Shown one piece after another: positions 23,351-33,990 of a DNA stretch of 64,000 nt (position 1 is its first letter; every line of letters starts with the position of its first letter). Made by a program: the position numbers and the translations under genes. The notes beneath the pieces were generated by a model that saw only the letters and a list, made by a program, of their open reading frames with translations, made no database searches and was not told where the DNA came from. The stretch comes from Apoda limacodes (taxonomy: Eukaryota > Arthropoda > Insecta > Lepidoptera > Limacodidae), in the NCBI GenBank assembly GCA_946406115.1, contig OX291553.1, positions 14,203,001 to 14,267,000 of the forward strand, given 5' to 3'.

Positions 23351-23354
23351 TACA

Positions 23355-24169
23355 TACACATATTAAACCAAACAATATTTGCAAAAACATTTTTTCATAT
23401 AAAGACAGCTACCGTGTAGTAGAACTGGCAAGCCGTCACGAAACTAGGTATTAGGGTCATGCTAGGCTCCAGTAATATATTTTCCTCCTACGGCTCAATT
23501 ATGTTTCTGGCAGAAGGCTGTGGATTAATTTGTTAACACTCTCTTAGTATTAAAAAAATACTAAACAACGTAATATTTATGTTGTTAAAATTAAGTACCT
23601 TCACAGATGATACGATAAATACAACTTAAGAGTTAAAACCCCATTTTTCTACTACCTTGAATAAAAAGTTCCATTACATATTCGAAATTAGTTTCGGAAA
23701 TCGAACTTTCTGGACCTTCAAGCGAAATTATTCACAGGTCAGTACGAAATATGGGTTGAGATATAATTTCGTACTCGATACCGACTACAATGAGAATTAT
23801 TGCGAATATCCAAAAAAGTTGTGAACCATGTTTGTTCAAATCAATTTTCTTTGAAACTGTTTATATATCTCGATTACCGAGATTTTAAAAGAGAGAGTTA
23901 CACTAGTGTTTTTAACTTTGAAACCCTTATCTCACAGTCCCAATCACTACTTGTGTTTATTAAGATTAAATCTTTCTTGTACTTGTTTCATAATATATAA
24001 TTTTAAAAAACTTTGTAACAAAAAAAAAACAACCGGCTGTTGTTGTTGTTTTTGTCAAAAAGTTTTTCTTTTTTTTCTTTTCAGTGACGAATTGCTTTTT
24101 TTTCTTGTGCACTAAAAACATCCATACTCGTAACAAAGTTTTATACAATCATCAACATAAAAGGCGTTT
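23355..24169. other. Intergenic stretch, nothing recognised
   Basis: AT-rich, with A/T runs and GTT repeats near 24,035-24,050. The overlapping short frames on both strands at 23,800-24,148 come from low-complexity sequence. Confidence 0.5.
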
Positions 24170-24385
24170 CACCAGTTCCAACTTAACATTAGTAACGTTT
24201 TTTTCTCCAAAAGTTTTAGTTTTATATTCACTTTAATAATATGAGACCACCTGGAAAGTATAACCTTTTAAATTAAAAAAGTATTTCTCAAATCGGTTCA
24301 GGTGTTTTCGAGAAATCGGGTAACATACATAAAAAAGTCTCCGACTATTTGAGAACCTCCTCCTTTTTTGAAGTCGGTTAAAAAT
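24170..24385. repeat. Dispersed repeat ending TTTTTGAAGTCGGTTAAAAA
   Basis: The end block GAACCTCCTCC followed by TGAAGTCGGTTAAAAA is a motif I associate with a common lepidopteran repeat. TGAAGTCGGTTAAAAA also occurs near 56,420-56,435. The left border was not determined. Confidence 0.45.
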
Positions 24386-25479
24386 TACGACCGGTTTCTC
24401 GATTTGTCGCATCGTCAGGAAAATCTAATATACTTAAACTAAATAAGAAATAACTGACAATGTGGGTAGTTGTGAAACAAGTACAAAGATTTTTTTTTAT
24501 CTTAAGCCGCGTCTTCTGCTCGGGTTTCTCTGAAACATTACACAAAAAATTTACACGAAACATTGTCGCAACACATTTTTGTTGTTTAAACTTGGTTTTT
24601 GTTGATGGTAACAATATTTTTGCTTTCCACGCACGTTGGAAAACATTAAAACGTTTTCCCCCGCGAGGGTAGGGGGGCGGGGCACAATCATTAATTTCGT
24701 TCGTATATTGATCTGTGGTAATCAAATATCTTCTTGTTGATACCGAATCTACTATTTCTAAAACTGAAATATGTCTTCTACGTTTGAAGTGATTATAACA
24801 GTAAATGTTTTCAAAACATCAAACTACAATACCAAAGCAGAAGACAATACGTGCATTAATCAAAACATGTTTTGTGTAGATGTTTCGGCGAAACACGAGC
24901 AGGAGACCCCTGAACGGAAACACAAGTAGTGATTATGACTGTGATCTATAATGATTCACCAAGCATCATGCTCAATTCATCATCTTCTATAAGTTACCTA
25001 CCTTAATAATCTGAAATGCATTTCTAACACTCTATCCAGCAATATCCCACACTATGGGGCGTGTAAAAAAAAAACATCCCTCAGTTCAATGTGAGAGAGG
25101 TACCCAAAGAAAAATTCTCGATTTTCATAAAAAATCTGTGTGATTCACAAATACTGTAAATTTCATACAAATCAATGCACAGACTGCGGAATTATAGGCT
25201 GTGACATACGGACTACTATAGACTTGACGAAACTTTAAAGGTTCTGTATTTGCCAATTGGCTACAGAACCTTAAAAACCAGTAGAGAGGAAGTCAGACTC
25301 ACATAATTTTTAGGTTCCGTAGTAAAACAATAAAAATGAGTTGATTTGCAACTATTAAAGAGCAATAAGACGTTTTTGAGCATGACACGTTTAGGTTTTC
25401 TCTGCTTACAAGCCACTCAAATGGCAAGATAAGGTTGAACTATCCTTAAAGGCGTATCTGAAGCGCGACTAGCCTAACG
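24386..25479. other. Intergenic stretch, nothing firm recognised
   Basis: Frames at 24,378-24,725 run opposite to one another and show no domain. Around 25,200-25,335 short blocks such as AGGTTCCGTAGTAAAAC hint at another worn dispersed repeat. No gene is supported. Confidence 0.45.
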
Positions 25480-26040
25480 CACCGGGTGATTGAAACTAAA
25501 CATACATTGCTATGCAGATGACAGTACTGGAGACGCTTATTACACGGGTCGTGCAATCATCTCTCGTTCCGTTGTGGAGGAAAAGTGCAGAGAATTTGTG
25601 TTTCAAATAGAGACCACTCTTTCCAAGGTCTCTGATTGGGGTCGGGTTAATTTCACAATTCCAGAACACTCCTCTATGCATCTCAAAGAGCATTGGGATC
25701 CTTGGTGTTGACATCTCCAGTGACGTTCTGTTTCGAGATCATTTGCAAGACAAGGTTAAGCTGGCGTCCATAAAACTTGGTGTACTCAACAGAGCGAAGC
25801 GGTACTTCACGTCGGGGTAAAGGTTGCTGCTTTATTAGTCGCAAGTTCGGCCCCATATGGACTCACTCCATCCTCCTCACATTGCCAAGGTTTTTTTCTA
25901 AGGACTACAGTATGGGGTTCTTCAAGAAAGAAGTTATAAGATTTTTGAAGGGTTGGCGACGCGCGAGCGATACCCTTGGTGTTGCAAGCGTCCATAGGCT
26001 TAGCTTGTTTGCCACCTTAGTGGTATTAAAAAAAAACTTA
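25480..26040 (+). pseudogene. YADD-type LINE reverse-transcriptase fragment with 3' end
   Basis: The plus-strand frame 25,490-25,711 contains HCYADDSTGDAYYTGRA, the catalytic YADD box of a non-LTR retrotransposon. Frame-shifted continuation shows KLGVLNRAKRYFTSG-like and FKKEVIRFLKGW-like blocks. The 3' segment near 25,940-26,030 (GGCGACGCG, ATAGGCTTAG, GCCACCTTAGTGGTAT) is shared with six other 3' ends in this window. Frames are broken by indels, and the N-terminal RT motifs and endonuclease are absent. Confidence 0.8.
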
Positions 26041-26689
26041 GAACGAATATGACTTCTCTCCATGACTTCACTGAAATTGTATCGCAAAATCGCAATGACA
26101 CAATCAATTTATAATTTATTTTTTAATTTTAGTTACAATTATAAAAACTGTTCTGCTTACCATCTCAAACGTGTAATTTATGGCTAAATCTACTTAACAC
26201 ATCGATCGTCAACCCGATAATCGTAGGAGCAAGAAAGGTTTTCGACTGGCATCCATGGATTAAAACTCAAAGTGGAGCGGCCGCATACCAAGTGAACTTA
26301 GAGACGCAGGAAGCCGTAGGACGCGGGCGGCTCTGAACCGGGTGGCTGTGGTGACATTTAATATAGTCAAATTACGGAAAAGTATAGAAGTAACTCGTGT
26401 AGTCGTAGTTGTTCTTGGAACTGTTAGAGCACATAACTTAAGGTTTTACCCGATTTGCACCGTTTATATTATGTACGGAATGCCTTTAAATCTTAAGGTT
26501 CAACTTTAGGGTACCAATCTTATAAACACACGAAATCTTCATATAAGTAAGAAATACAACATACATAGAAATAATCTTTCTTCGTTTATGACTCCCTGAA
26601 GGTTAGAGTCTTAGAAGAAAACTAGAGTTTAAGTATTTCGCTAGATGCTTAAGCAGCTCGCAAGGTCTTTGTGGTGTAAACCCCTCATA
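26041..26689. other. Intergenic stretch, possible old repeat at 26.2-26.34 kb
   Basis: A GC-richer patch (for example GGAAGCCGTAGGACGCGGGC at about 26,308) looks like an old LINE or repeat fragment but could not be assigned. No gene. Confidence 0.4.
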
Positions 26690-29560
26690 AATATTTTTTA
26701 CTTACGAAGACTACCACTGGAAGAATAATAGGTTTCAATAAAACAGAACTAAAGCGGCCATCTTGGAATTTTGGAAAATCAATAAATTGACTCAATATTT
26801 AGTGTCAGCGAATCATAAAACCCCCGGATGCAAATTCTCAGCCGGATCGGTTAACAAATATTTTAGACCTCATTTTGAATCCGCCATCGTGAATTTTTTT
26901 CTACCAATCATCATTGCCGCAGTTTCCCCATACTCACAGGACCATTTTGATTAACCCCCATACATCATTTTCAGCCCGGAGACTTCTTCTAGGAGAATGA
27001 TAGGCTTAAATAAATCATTACTATGGCGGCTATCTTGAAATTTTGCAAAAACGGAAAAATCAACTAAATATTTAATATCCGCGACCCCGAAATCGACCGG
27101 ACGCAAAGTTTCAGTCGGTTCGGTGAACAAATTTTTTCGACCGCCATTTTGAATCGGCCATCATGAATTTTTTTTCCTTTAGGTGTGTGTTGGGTGTCCT
27201 TTACAATATTTGTTCGAGCACCTCCCTCCTATAACAATTCTTTTTCAAAATAATCTTCGTTGAATTAAATATATATTGTAGGGCGGTCAACGGTCATGTT
27301 GTTTTCCGCCATTTTGAAGTTTTGAAAGTTTTCCCATACTCACGGGACCATTTCTATCAAACCAAAACATCATTTTCACCTCTGAATACGCCTTCTGGGA
27401 GAACAATAGACTTCAAAAAAACAGCACTTCCGCGGCCATCTTGAAATTTTGGAAAATCAAAAAATCGACTGAATGTTAAGTATAAGCGACCCCGAAAACC
27501 CCCGGACGCAAAATTTCAGCTGGATCGGTGAACAAATGTTTTCGACCGCTATTTTGAATCCGCCATCTTGAATTTTTTTTCTTGAAGGGAGTTGCTCTCT
27601 TTTGGGAAATCAAAAATCGACTCAATATTTAATATCAAAGACCCCGAACACCCCGGAATGCAAAATTTCAGCCGAATCGATGAACAAAATTTTCCGGCCG
27701 CCATATTGAATCCCCCATCTTGTATTTGTTTTCTGGCTGGCGGTTGCTCTTTGTCGCCCTTTACAATATTTGTTCAAATACCTTCTTCCTATAGATAATC
27801 GTTTTCGAGATACAAACATTCAACGAAGGATATGTTTGAATGGCGGCCATGTTCTTTTACATCAATTTGGTTTTTTTTACCTGCGATCGAATTTGACTAG
27901 GGTGTAGGTACACATCGATGAAAAAAAGTGCCTCGAAATGCCATAGTTTATACGGGCTGCGCCCAGACTCTCTGATGAGGAGCTGATTTCGAAGATCTGG
28001 AAGATTCCCCATACTCACAAGATGATTTCGATCGAACACCAAATACAACATTTTTACCCCCGGATACTCCTGGGGTAAAAATGTTTTTGTTTTTGATGTT
28101 TCGACCGCCATTTTGAATCCGCCATCTTAGTTTTTTTTTCGCCAGGCAGATGCTCCTCGTTGCCTTTAATAAATAAATCTTTTTCAAGATATCCTTCGTT
28201 GAATTAAATGATTTGTATGGCGGCCATGTTGCTTTCCGCCATTTTGAAGTTTTGAAAGTTTTCCCATACTCACGGGACCATTTCGATAAAACCCCCAGTA
28301 CATTATGTTCACTCACGGAGACGTCTTCTGGGAGAGCAATACTTTCATAAAAGTAAGGCTTTCATAAAACATCAGTATGGCGGCCATCTTGAAATTTTGG
28401 AAAATAATAAAATTGACTGAATATTAAGCATCAGCTACTCATCGAATTTGACCAGGGTATAGCTGCACAAAGTACAAAAAGTTTGCCTCGAAACGCCACA
28501 GTTTAGGCAGCCTGCACACTGACTCCCTGATGAGGAGCAGTTTGCGAAGACCTGAAAGTTTTCCTATACTCACGGCACCGTTTCGATCAAACCCCCTTAC
28601 ATCATTTTTACCCCCGGAGACTCCTTCTGGGAGTCTTAAAGGTTTCAATAAATCATCACTATGGCGGCCATCTTGAAATTTTGGAAAATCGATGAAACGA
28701 CTAAATATTTAGTGTCAGCGACCCCGAAAACCCCCGGACGCAAAATTTCAGCCGGATCGGTGAACAAATGTTTTCGACCGCCATTTTGAATACGTCATCT
28801 TGATTTTTTTTCCTTAAGGCAGTTGCTCTTTGGTGTCCTTTACAATATTTGTTTGAGCAACTCCCTCCTATAGCAATTCGTTTTCGAGATATTCTTCGTT
28901 GAATTGAATGTATTGTAGGGCGGCCATGTTGCTTTCCGCCATTTTGAAGTTTTGAAAGTTTTTCCGTACTCACGGGACCATTTCTATCAAACCCCCCATA
29001 CATCATTTTCACCTCTGAAGACTCCTTCTGGGAGAACAATAGTCTCTAACAAAACAGCACTATGGCGGCCATCTTGAAATTTAAGAAAATCGAAAAACCG
29101 ACTCAATATTCCGTATCAACGACCCTTAAAACGCCCGGATGCAAAATTTAAGCCGGATCAGTGAACAAATGTTTTCGACCGCCATTTTGAATCCGCCATC
29201 TTGAATATTTTTTCACCTGGCAGTTGCTTTTGGGTGCCCTTTACAACATTTGTTCGAGCACCTCTCCCCTATAGCAAATAGTTTCCGAGATATCCTTCGT
29301 TGAACATTTGTATGGCGGCCATGTTGTTTTCCGCCATTTTAATTTTTTTTCCCCGGCGATCGAATTTGACCAAAGTGTAAGTTCCTTAAGTGAAAAAATT
29401 ATATCCCTAAAGGCAATAGTTTCGGCGGGCTGCATGCTCACTCCCTGATGAGGAGCAGATTTCGAAGATCTGGAAGTTTTCCCATACTCACGGGCCTAGT
29501 TCAATCACTTTCCCCATACATCACTTTCACCCCCTGAGGCTCCTTCTGGGAGAACAATTC
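26690..29560. repeat. Mosaic tandem repeat with GGCGGCCATCTTG modules
   Basis: At least six copies of a GCGGCCATCTTGAAATTTTGG-like block (about 26,755, 27,025, 27,433, 28,380, 28,663, 29,064) alternate with CGACCGCCATTTTGAAT (about 27,138, 27,541, 28,104, 28,776, 29,177). Linkers include CTCACGGGACCATTTC and CTTTACAATATTTGTTCGAG. Spacing varies (156, 270, about 400 and about 670 bp), and two alternative linkers occur (one with CGATCGAATTTGAC, one with TCCGCCATTTTGAAGTTTTG). Frames found here on both strands are shadows of the repeat. It is non-coding as far as can be seen. Confidence 0.85.
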
Positions 29561-29584
29561 TGTCAGTGAGTGAGTCAGTGGGTC

Positions 29585-29625
29585 TCCAGCTATATATTAT
29601 AATAATAATAATAATATATTACACA
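29585..29625. repeat. AAT-rich microsatellite
   Basis: A short ATAATAATAATAATA-type run. No other feature. Confidence 0.7.
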
Positions 29626-29689
29626 TGCCATATTTATGGCTATATCATCAATATTAATAAATACTTTTATAGCAAGATGCGACACACGG

Positions 29690-29755
29690 AATGTAATAGT
29701 CGCTGGTTCAAGTCCTGGCTCGAGGATAATCTTTTCACTGTATCTTTGCTATGCA
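29690..29755 (+). repeat. tRNA-derived SINE fragment (B box end)
   Basis: GTCGCTGGTTCAAGTCCTGG contains a Pol III B box and continues CTCGAGGATAATCTTTT. The same 3' neighbourhood occurs, in reverse, at 31,840-31,950 and with changes at 51,160-51,290. The A-box half is missing here. Confidence 0.6.
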
Positions 29756-31309
29756 AGTATTTATTTATATTGATAACTTTAAAGTACCGTAATTTAAAAA
29801 TATATCAAAAAGTATTTTAAGCAAGTGTATCCACATCCACATGTAGAGATCCTTTTGATACATAATTTAGTTTACTTAAAAAATTGTGCGATGTATGAAA
29901 ACCTAGTTATTTATTTATTTTAGTTAGCGCCTCAAGAAATACTCAGCAGGTTTGTGCAAAATCACATTGAGCATGTAATTGAGTAATAAGCTCTATAATT
30001 TCTTCCGAAGTAGAAAACAGTTAACTGTAAAAAACTACTTTTTGTATGCTGCGCTGCCGTGCTAATTTGATGTAGTATTTAGATCATTTTTCTTATTATT
30101 TCTTTAATTTGCACCCACTTATACAGTTAAGCTCGAGCCGCAATGGCCAAAATCTCATTAATTTCATTTCATTTTTAATCATTTATATTGTCTTGTATGT
30201 TCCGTAGGTCTGATTAACTAAAATAAAACATACTAATGTAGATTGAGATGTATAGAAGCGTAAAAAACGTAATGAGTACACCTTTTCCCCCTGGTTTATT
30301 ATAACCACTGCATAGTTTTCAGCCAATCTCACCCCCATCCCGGGAGTTAAATTTTTAAGGGCTGAATACGATTCATTCTTAAACTCATAGAAAACAGTCA
30401 TAAATGTTTTTGTTAGTTCTTAAACATATTTCCAGACATTAGTGCAATTTCACCTAAATTAACTATATTACTATATTATGACGTCTCCGTAAACACTGCT
30501 GATAGGAAAATGTTGATTACGAGTTGTTTCCGGCAGAATTTAGCAGTTTTTCTTTTCTCCTCAAAAAATTATGTATGAAAATGAAAAAAGTAACACTGTC
30601 AGATGCTTTAAAATATTAGGCCAAATCTTTAAATTAGATAGCATATATAAGATTTGATGTTTTTAAAATGAAAATCGTGTTATCATTGAAAAAAAAAAAC
30701 TGTCGAACGAATTACAACAAATCATTCAATTTTAACTTGACATAAATTATATTACTTTACCTATTATAGTTTGATAGTTACACGTGTTCAAAAATGGCTA
30801 AAATTGATACAACCACGCCTTGATTTCAACCGCTTCTCTTACTATCCTGCAGTAATAGTGTCAACCGATGGGAAACAGTATTGGCAGATGTAATTCAATC
30901 TAGTGATTTTAGCCCTGGCTGCAGCAAATGCTAGGCTATGCTGACTTATTTATCTGATGGTTTTTTACAGCCATTATGTTCCTTTCAAAACTTAGTTAGT
31001 TTTTTTTGTCTGTCCCATATAGGAACTGTTCTAATTCCTGTCTAGAGTCGCCTTGAAGTCGATTGCTACTGCCCCTAAAGTAGACATACTAACAGAACAT
31101 TTAGCTAAAGTTTCTTTGCCTTAAGATCGGCTGCCAACAGAACTTTTTTACTTGTCTTTATTTTTTTTAGCAATCGATTTTAAGAGGAATAAAACATGTA
31201 GCTGACTAAACTGTCAATAAATCTGCTTTAGGGGTCATTTTTTACTTTTTGGTGGATTTGAAGTCGATTTATAAATTTTCAAGAAAATAGTTTATGTTTG
31301 TTTGTCTCA
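29756..31309. other. Intergenic stretch, nothing recognised
   Basis: AT-rich. A 72-codon minus-strand frame at 30,183-30,401 has no recognisable domain. Confidence 0.5.
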
Positions 31310-31465
31310 GCCATCTTCAAGCAAGAAAGTATTAGATTTTTGAAGGGTCAGCAACGCGCGAGTGATACCCTAGGTGTTGCAAGCGTCTATAGGCTGCGGT
31401 AACCGCTTACCATGGCGGCGAGGCGGACCGCAAGCTTGTTTGCCGCCGTAGTGGTATAAAAACAA
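31310..31465 (+). repeat. YADD-type LINE, 3' end only
   Basis: CAAGCAAGAAAGTATTAGATTT then GAAGGGTCAGCAACGCGCGAG, ATAGGCTGCGGTAACCGCTTAC and GCCGCCGTAGTGGTATAAAA match the 3' tails at 25.9, 33.9 and (reverse) 39.5, 48.8 and 62.0 kb. It is a severely 5'-truncated copy. Confidence 0.75.
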
Positions 31466-31839
31466 CTTAACTTCGCATATTTCGATTTCGTTTCGTTTCC
31501 GATAGACAAGAGATACTTAGCCACGAGCTTCTTCATTTAAAATCATTCATTAATTCAATCAATTTTACATTTAGATATAAATGATGGCCCCATTTACGTA
31601 CCTACTATAATAATGAAACCACCCTTTGCAATGCAATTAATTACATGGGTAAGTTTTCCACTTAGCGCCTGGTTGGCGTCTGCTTATCAACTTGTCAGAT
31701 TTATAGTTTTCCTTGGTAAGTCTTGGCGTCGCTGCAATACACGCCAGTTTGTTTTGCTTTGTTACAACTTTGTATGGAAAGTTTGTGTTAAATAATTTTT
31801 TAATATTTTAAATCAATGTAAATAAAGAGATAAAAAGAT

Positions 31840-31950
31840 ACAGTCAAAAGATTATCCTCGAGCCAGGACTTAAACCTGCAACATCCTTACATTGCGTGTA
31901 AGTGCTCTACCAATTGACCTATTAGAGCACGTTAGGCCAATGAAAAACCC
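31840..31950 (-). repeat. tRNA-derived SINE
   Basis: In reverse complement it has an A box-like GGTCAATTGGTAGAGCAC and a B box-like GCAGGTTTAAGTCC about 35 bases later, followed by TGGCTCGAGGATAATC. There is no convincing acceptor stem, so it is not called a tRNA gene. Related sequences are at 29,690 and 51,160. Confidence 0.65.
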
Positions 31951-32089
31951 AACTATAAATATACTTACATAGAAAGTTATTTTATATGTATGTAGGTATA
32001 TTTATATTGTATTTCTTAATTCTATTCTATTTTTAAGATTTGTGTATTTCTAAGATCGGCCACCAGGAGTTGTTTATAATTTTTATAAA

Positions 32090-32260
32090 TCAAATCCAAT
32101 CAAACTTTATTCAAATAGATTTCTAAGAACACTTTTGAATCGTCAATACGATGTAAACAATGTTAATTTCTGCCAAAAAGAGCTGGCAAGAAGTTCCATT
32201 TAAAGTAATAATACAATACTTTGATAATTAGCTAAAGAGTATATAATATGTACCGAAACA
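32090..32260 (-). repeat. Jockey-like LINE 3' UTR fragment
   Basis: On the plus strand CTTTATTCAAATAGATTTC, AACACTTTTGAATCGTCAA and CTGGCAAGAAGTTCC parallel the 3' UTR at 11,160-11,300. It is a short dead 3' end in the same orientation as the 11 kb copy. Confidence 0.65.
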
Positions 32261-32342
32261 CTTATTAGGTTATAAAAAAATAAGTAAGTAAGCTACTAAA
32301 AACAAAGTCAAGCATATCAATTTTTTATGTAGCATAGTCTTA

Positions 32343-32404
32343 CTTAAATATCTGAATATCTCTTAAATATATTAATATATTTAAGAGATATTCAGATATT
32401 TAAG
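32343..32404. repeat. Perfect 62-bp palindrome
   Basis: The 31-base halves meet at 32,373/32,374 with the centre ATATTAATAT and are exact reverse complements with no spacer. The arms contain AATATCTGAATATCTC-type sequence. Cruciform or snap-back capable. It is not linked to a recognised element. Confidence 0.9.
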
Positions 32405-32519
32405 AGAATTCCGATATTTAATAGTACAAGTGGCATAAGTGCCATCATAATTATAGTTTTGCACAATCATATGTACATACTTATCTTACATATACTTAAA
32501 ACTATCCATACTATCCATG

Positions 32520-32690
32520 AATATAATATAATAAATATTATAAATGCGAAAGTAAATCTGTCTGTTACCTTTTTGCGCTGAAACCGCTGTACCGATCGAA
32601 TGAAATTATACCCTCCACCCATAATTGAGGAGTTGCTGTTGAAATCCTACACCGATGACCGAATACTAAGAATAAAAAGAAGTTTGCAAG
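32520..32690 (+). repeat. Dispersed GCGAAAGTAAATCTGTCTGT repeat
   Basis: ATATTATAAATGCGAAAGT, GCTGAAACCGCTGTACCGAT and GAGGAGTTGCTGTTGAAATC are shared with 20,010-20,330 and 40,265-40,495. Truncated on the right. Confidence 0.6.
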
Positions 32691-33484
32691 AGCAGACCAG
32701 CCTCCGCAGGCGGCACCCGTTCACAAGTATGACATATGAATCAGCCATCGCTTCGCTCAACCATGTTTTAGGGAACGTTACGACCCGACGCACATGCCAC
32801 CACTTTAAGAGAGCATGACACACTCAAGCAACTCCAATAAAACTTCGATTGTATTAGTTACAGTGTGTATAGTAAAGGCAAAAGGGTAAAAATATAAATC
32901 CGATTCATATTGAGACTTACACACACCAGTTTACATTTAACATCACAGGGCGTTTAAGGTGATTTTGGAGCACATTCATAAGAAGAAATTCCTCACTTAT
33001 TTTTGGAAAGTACCTACCAAACACCACGAAATTCAATAAATGCATGTTCCATAAATATATATCTAGGGCTGCAGTGCGTTAGTTTTTTTTATTAACTAAC
33101 TTATTATTATTAACTTGATTTGTTAATAATTATTAGCATTTGGTAGGTCAGTTCTGCCACATAAGGGTTCGTGGAGCCTCGAGGTTTAAATTTTTGGGTC
33201 TCGAGCCATCTCGTGGTACATTATTCGGGAGTTTCGTGACATTTATTTTATATTGCAAAGGAAATTTAAAGAAAATCATGATCTAGATTGTAATGAAACC
33301 AATTTTTTTTTTGATAATACTTGGTAAATTGAAGATTAAAACTAGGTAAGAACGTAAATGAAATTGAAAAATAAAATAAATTTTATATTTATTTAAAATA
33401 AAGTAACAGTGAGTAGTTATTAAGAACAGTCAAAATTTGGCACGAGAAATCTCAGAAACACTGCGTTATTTTATTAAGAATACT
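32691..33484. other. Spacer, nothing recognised
   Basis: The end of a 72-codon frame (32,600-32,818) spills from the repeat and looks slightly GC-richer, but it has no known domain. The rest is AT-rich. Confidence 0.45.
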
Positions 33485-33990
33485 AAGAACTTGCAAAGGC
33501 AAGGTGAAGCTGGCGTCCAAAAAACTTGGTGTACTCAACAGAGCGAAGCAGTACTTCACCTCGGGACATAGGTTGCTGCTTTACAAGTCCGGCCCCATAT
33601 GGAGTACTGCTGCCATCTCTGGGCAGATGCACACGGATACCAGATTGGCCCGCTCGACTTGGTTCAATGATGGTCTGTGAGAATCGTCGACAATCCCAAA
33701 CTCAATTGCCGTATCGAGCCCTTAAGTCTGAGGATAGGCTTTGCCTCCCTGTGTGCGTTTCTACCGCTTGTACAATGCTACCGTGATGACGCTAAGGTTG
33801 TGATGAGCTGTCTGACAAGGTTTTCTCTAAAGACTATGGTATGGGGTTCTTCAAGAAAGAAGTTATTAGATTTTTGAAGGGTTGGCAACGCGTGAGTGAT
33901 GCTCCAGGTGTTACAAGCGTCCATAGGCTGCGGTAACCGCTTACCAATAGGCGGACCGTAAGCTTGTTTGCCACCTAGTGGTATTATAAA
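33485..33990 (+). pseudogene. YADD-type LINE C-terminal fragment and 3' end
   Basis: It starts within the C-terminal coding region (KLASKKLGVLNRAKQYF in one frame), continues through frame-shifted sequence with ATGGAGTACTGCTGCCATCT, and reaches the standard 3' tail (GGGTTGGCAACGCG, GCCACCTAGTGGTATTATAA). No RT core. A dead 5'-truncated copy. Confidence 0.75.

Noticed and set aside
27592..29441. Many 60-120-codon frames on both strands
   Set aside because: All are readings of the mosaic tandem repeat; they change frame from unit to unit and show no domain.
31840..31950. tRNA gene on the minus strand
   Set aside because: It has A- and B-box-like motifs, but the acceptor stem does not pair and related copies exist at 29.7 and 51.2 kb, so a SINE is more likely.
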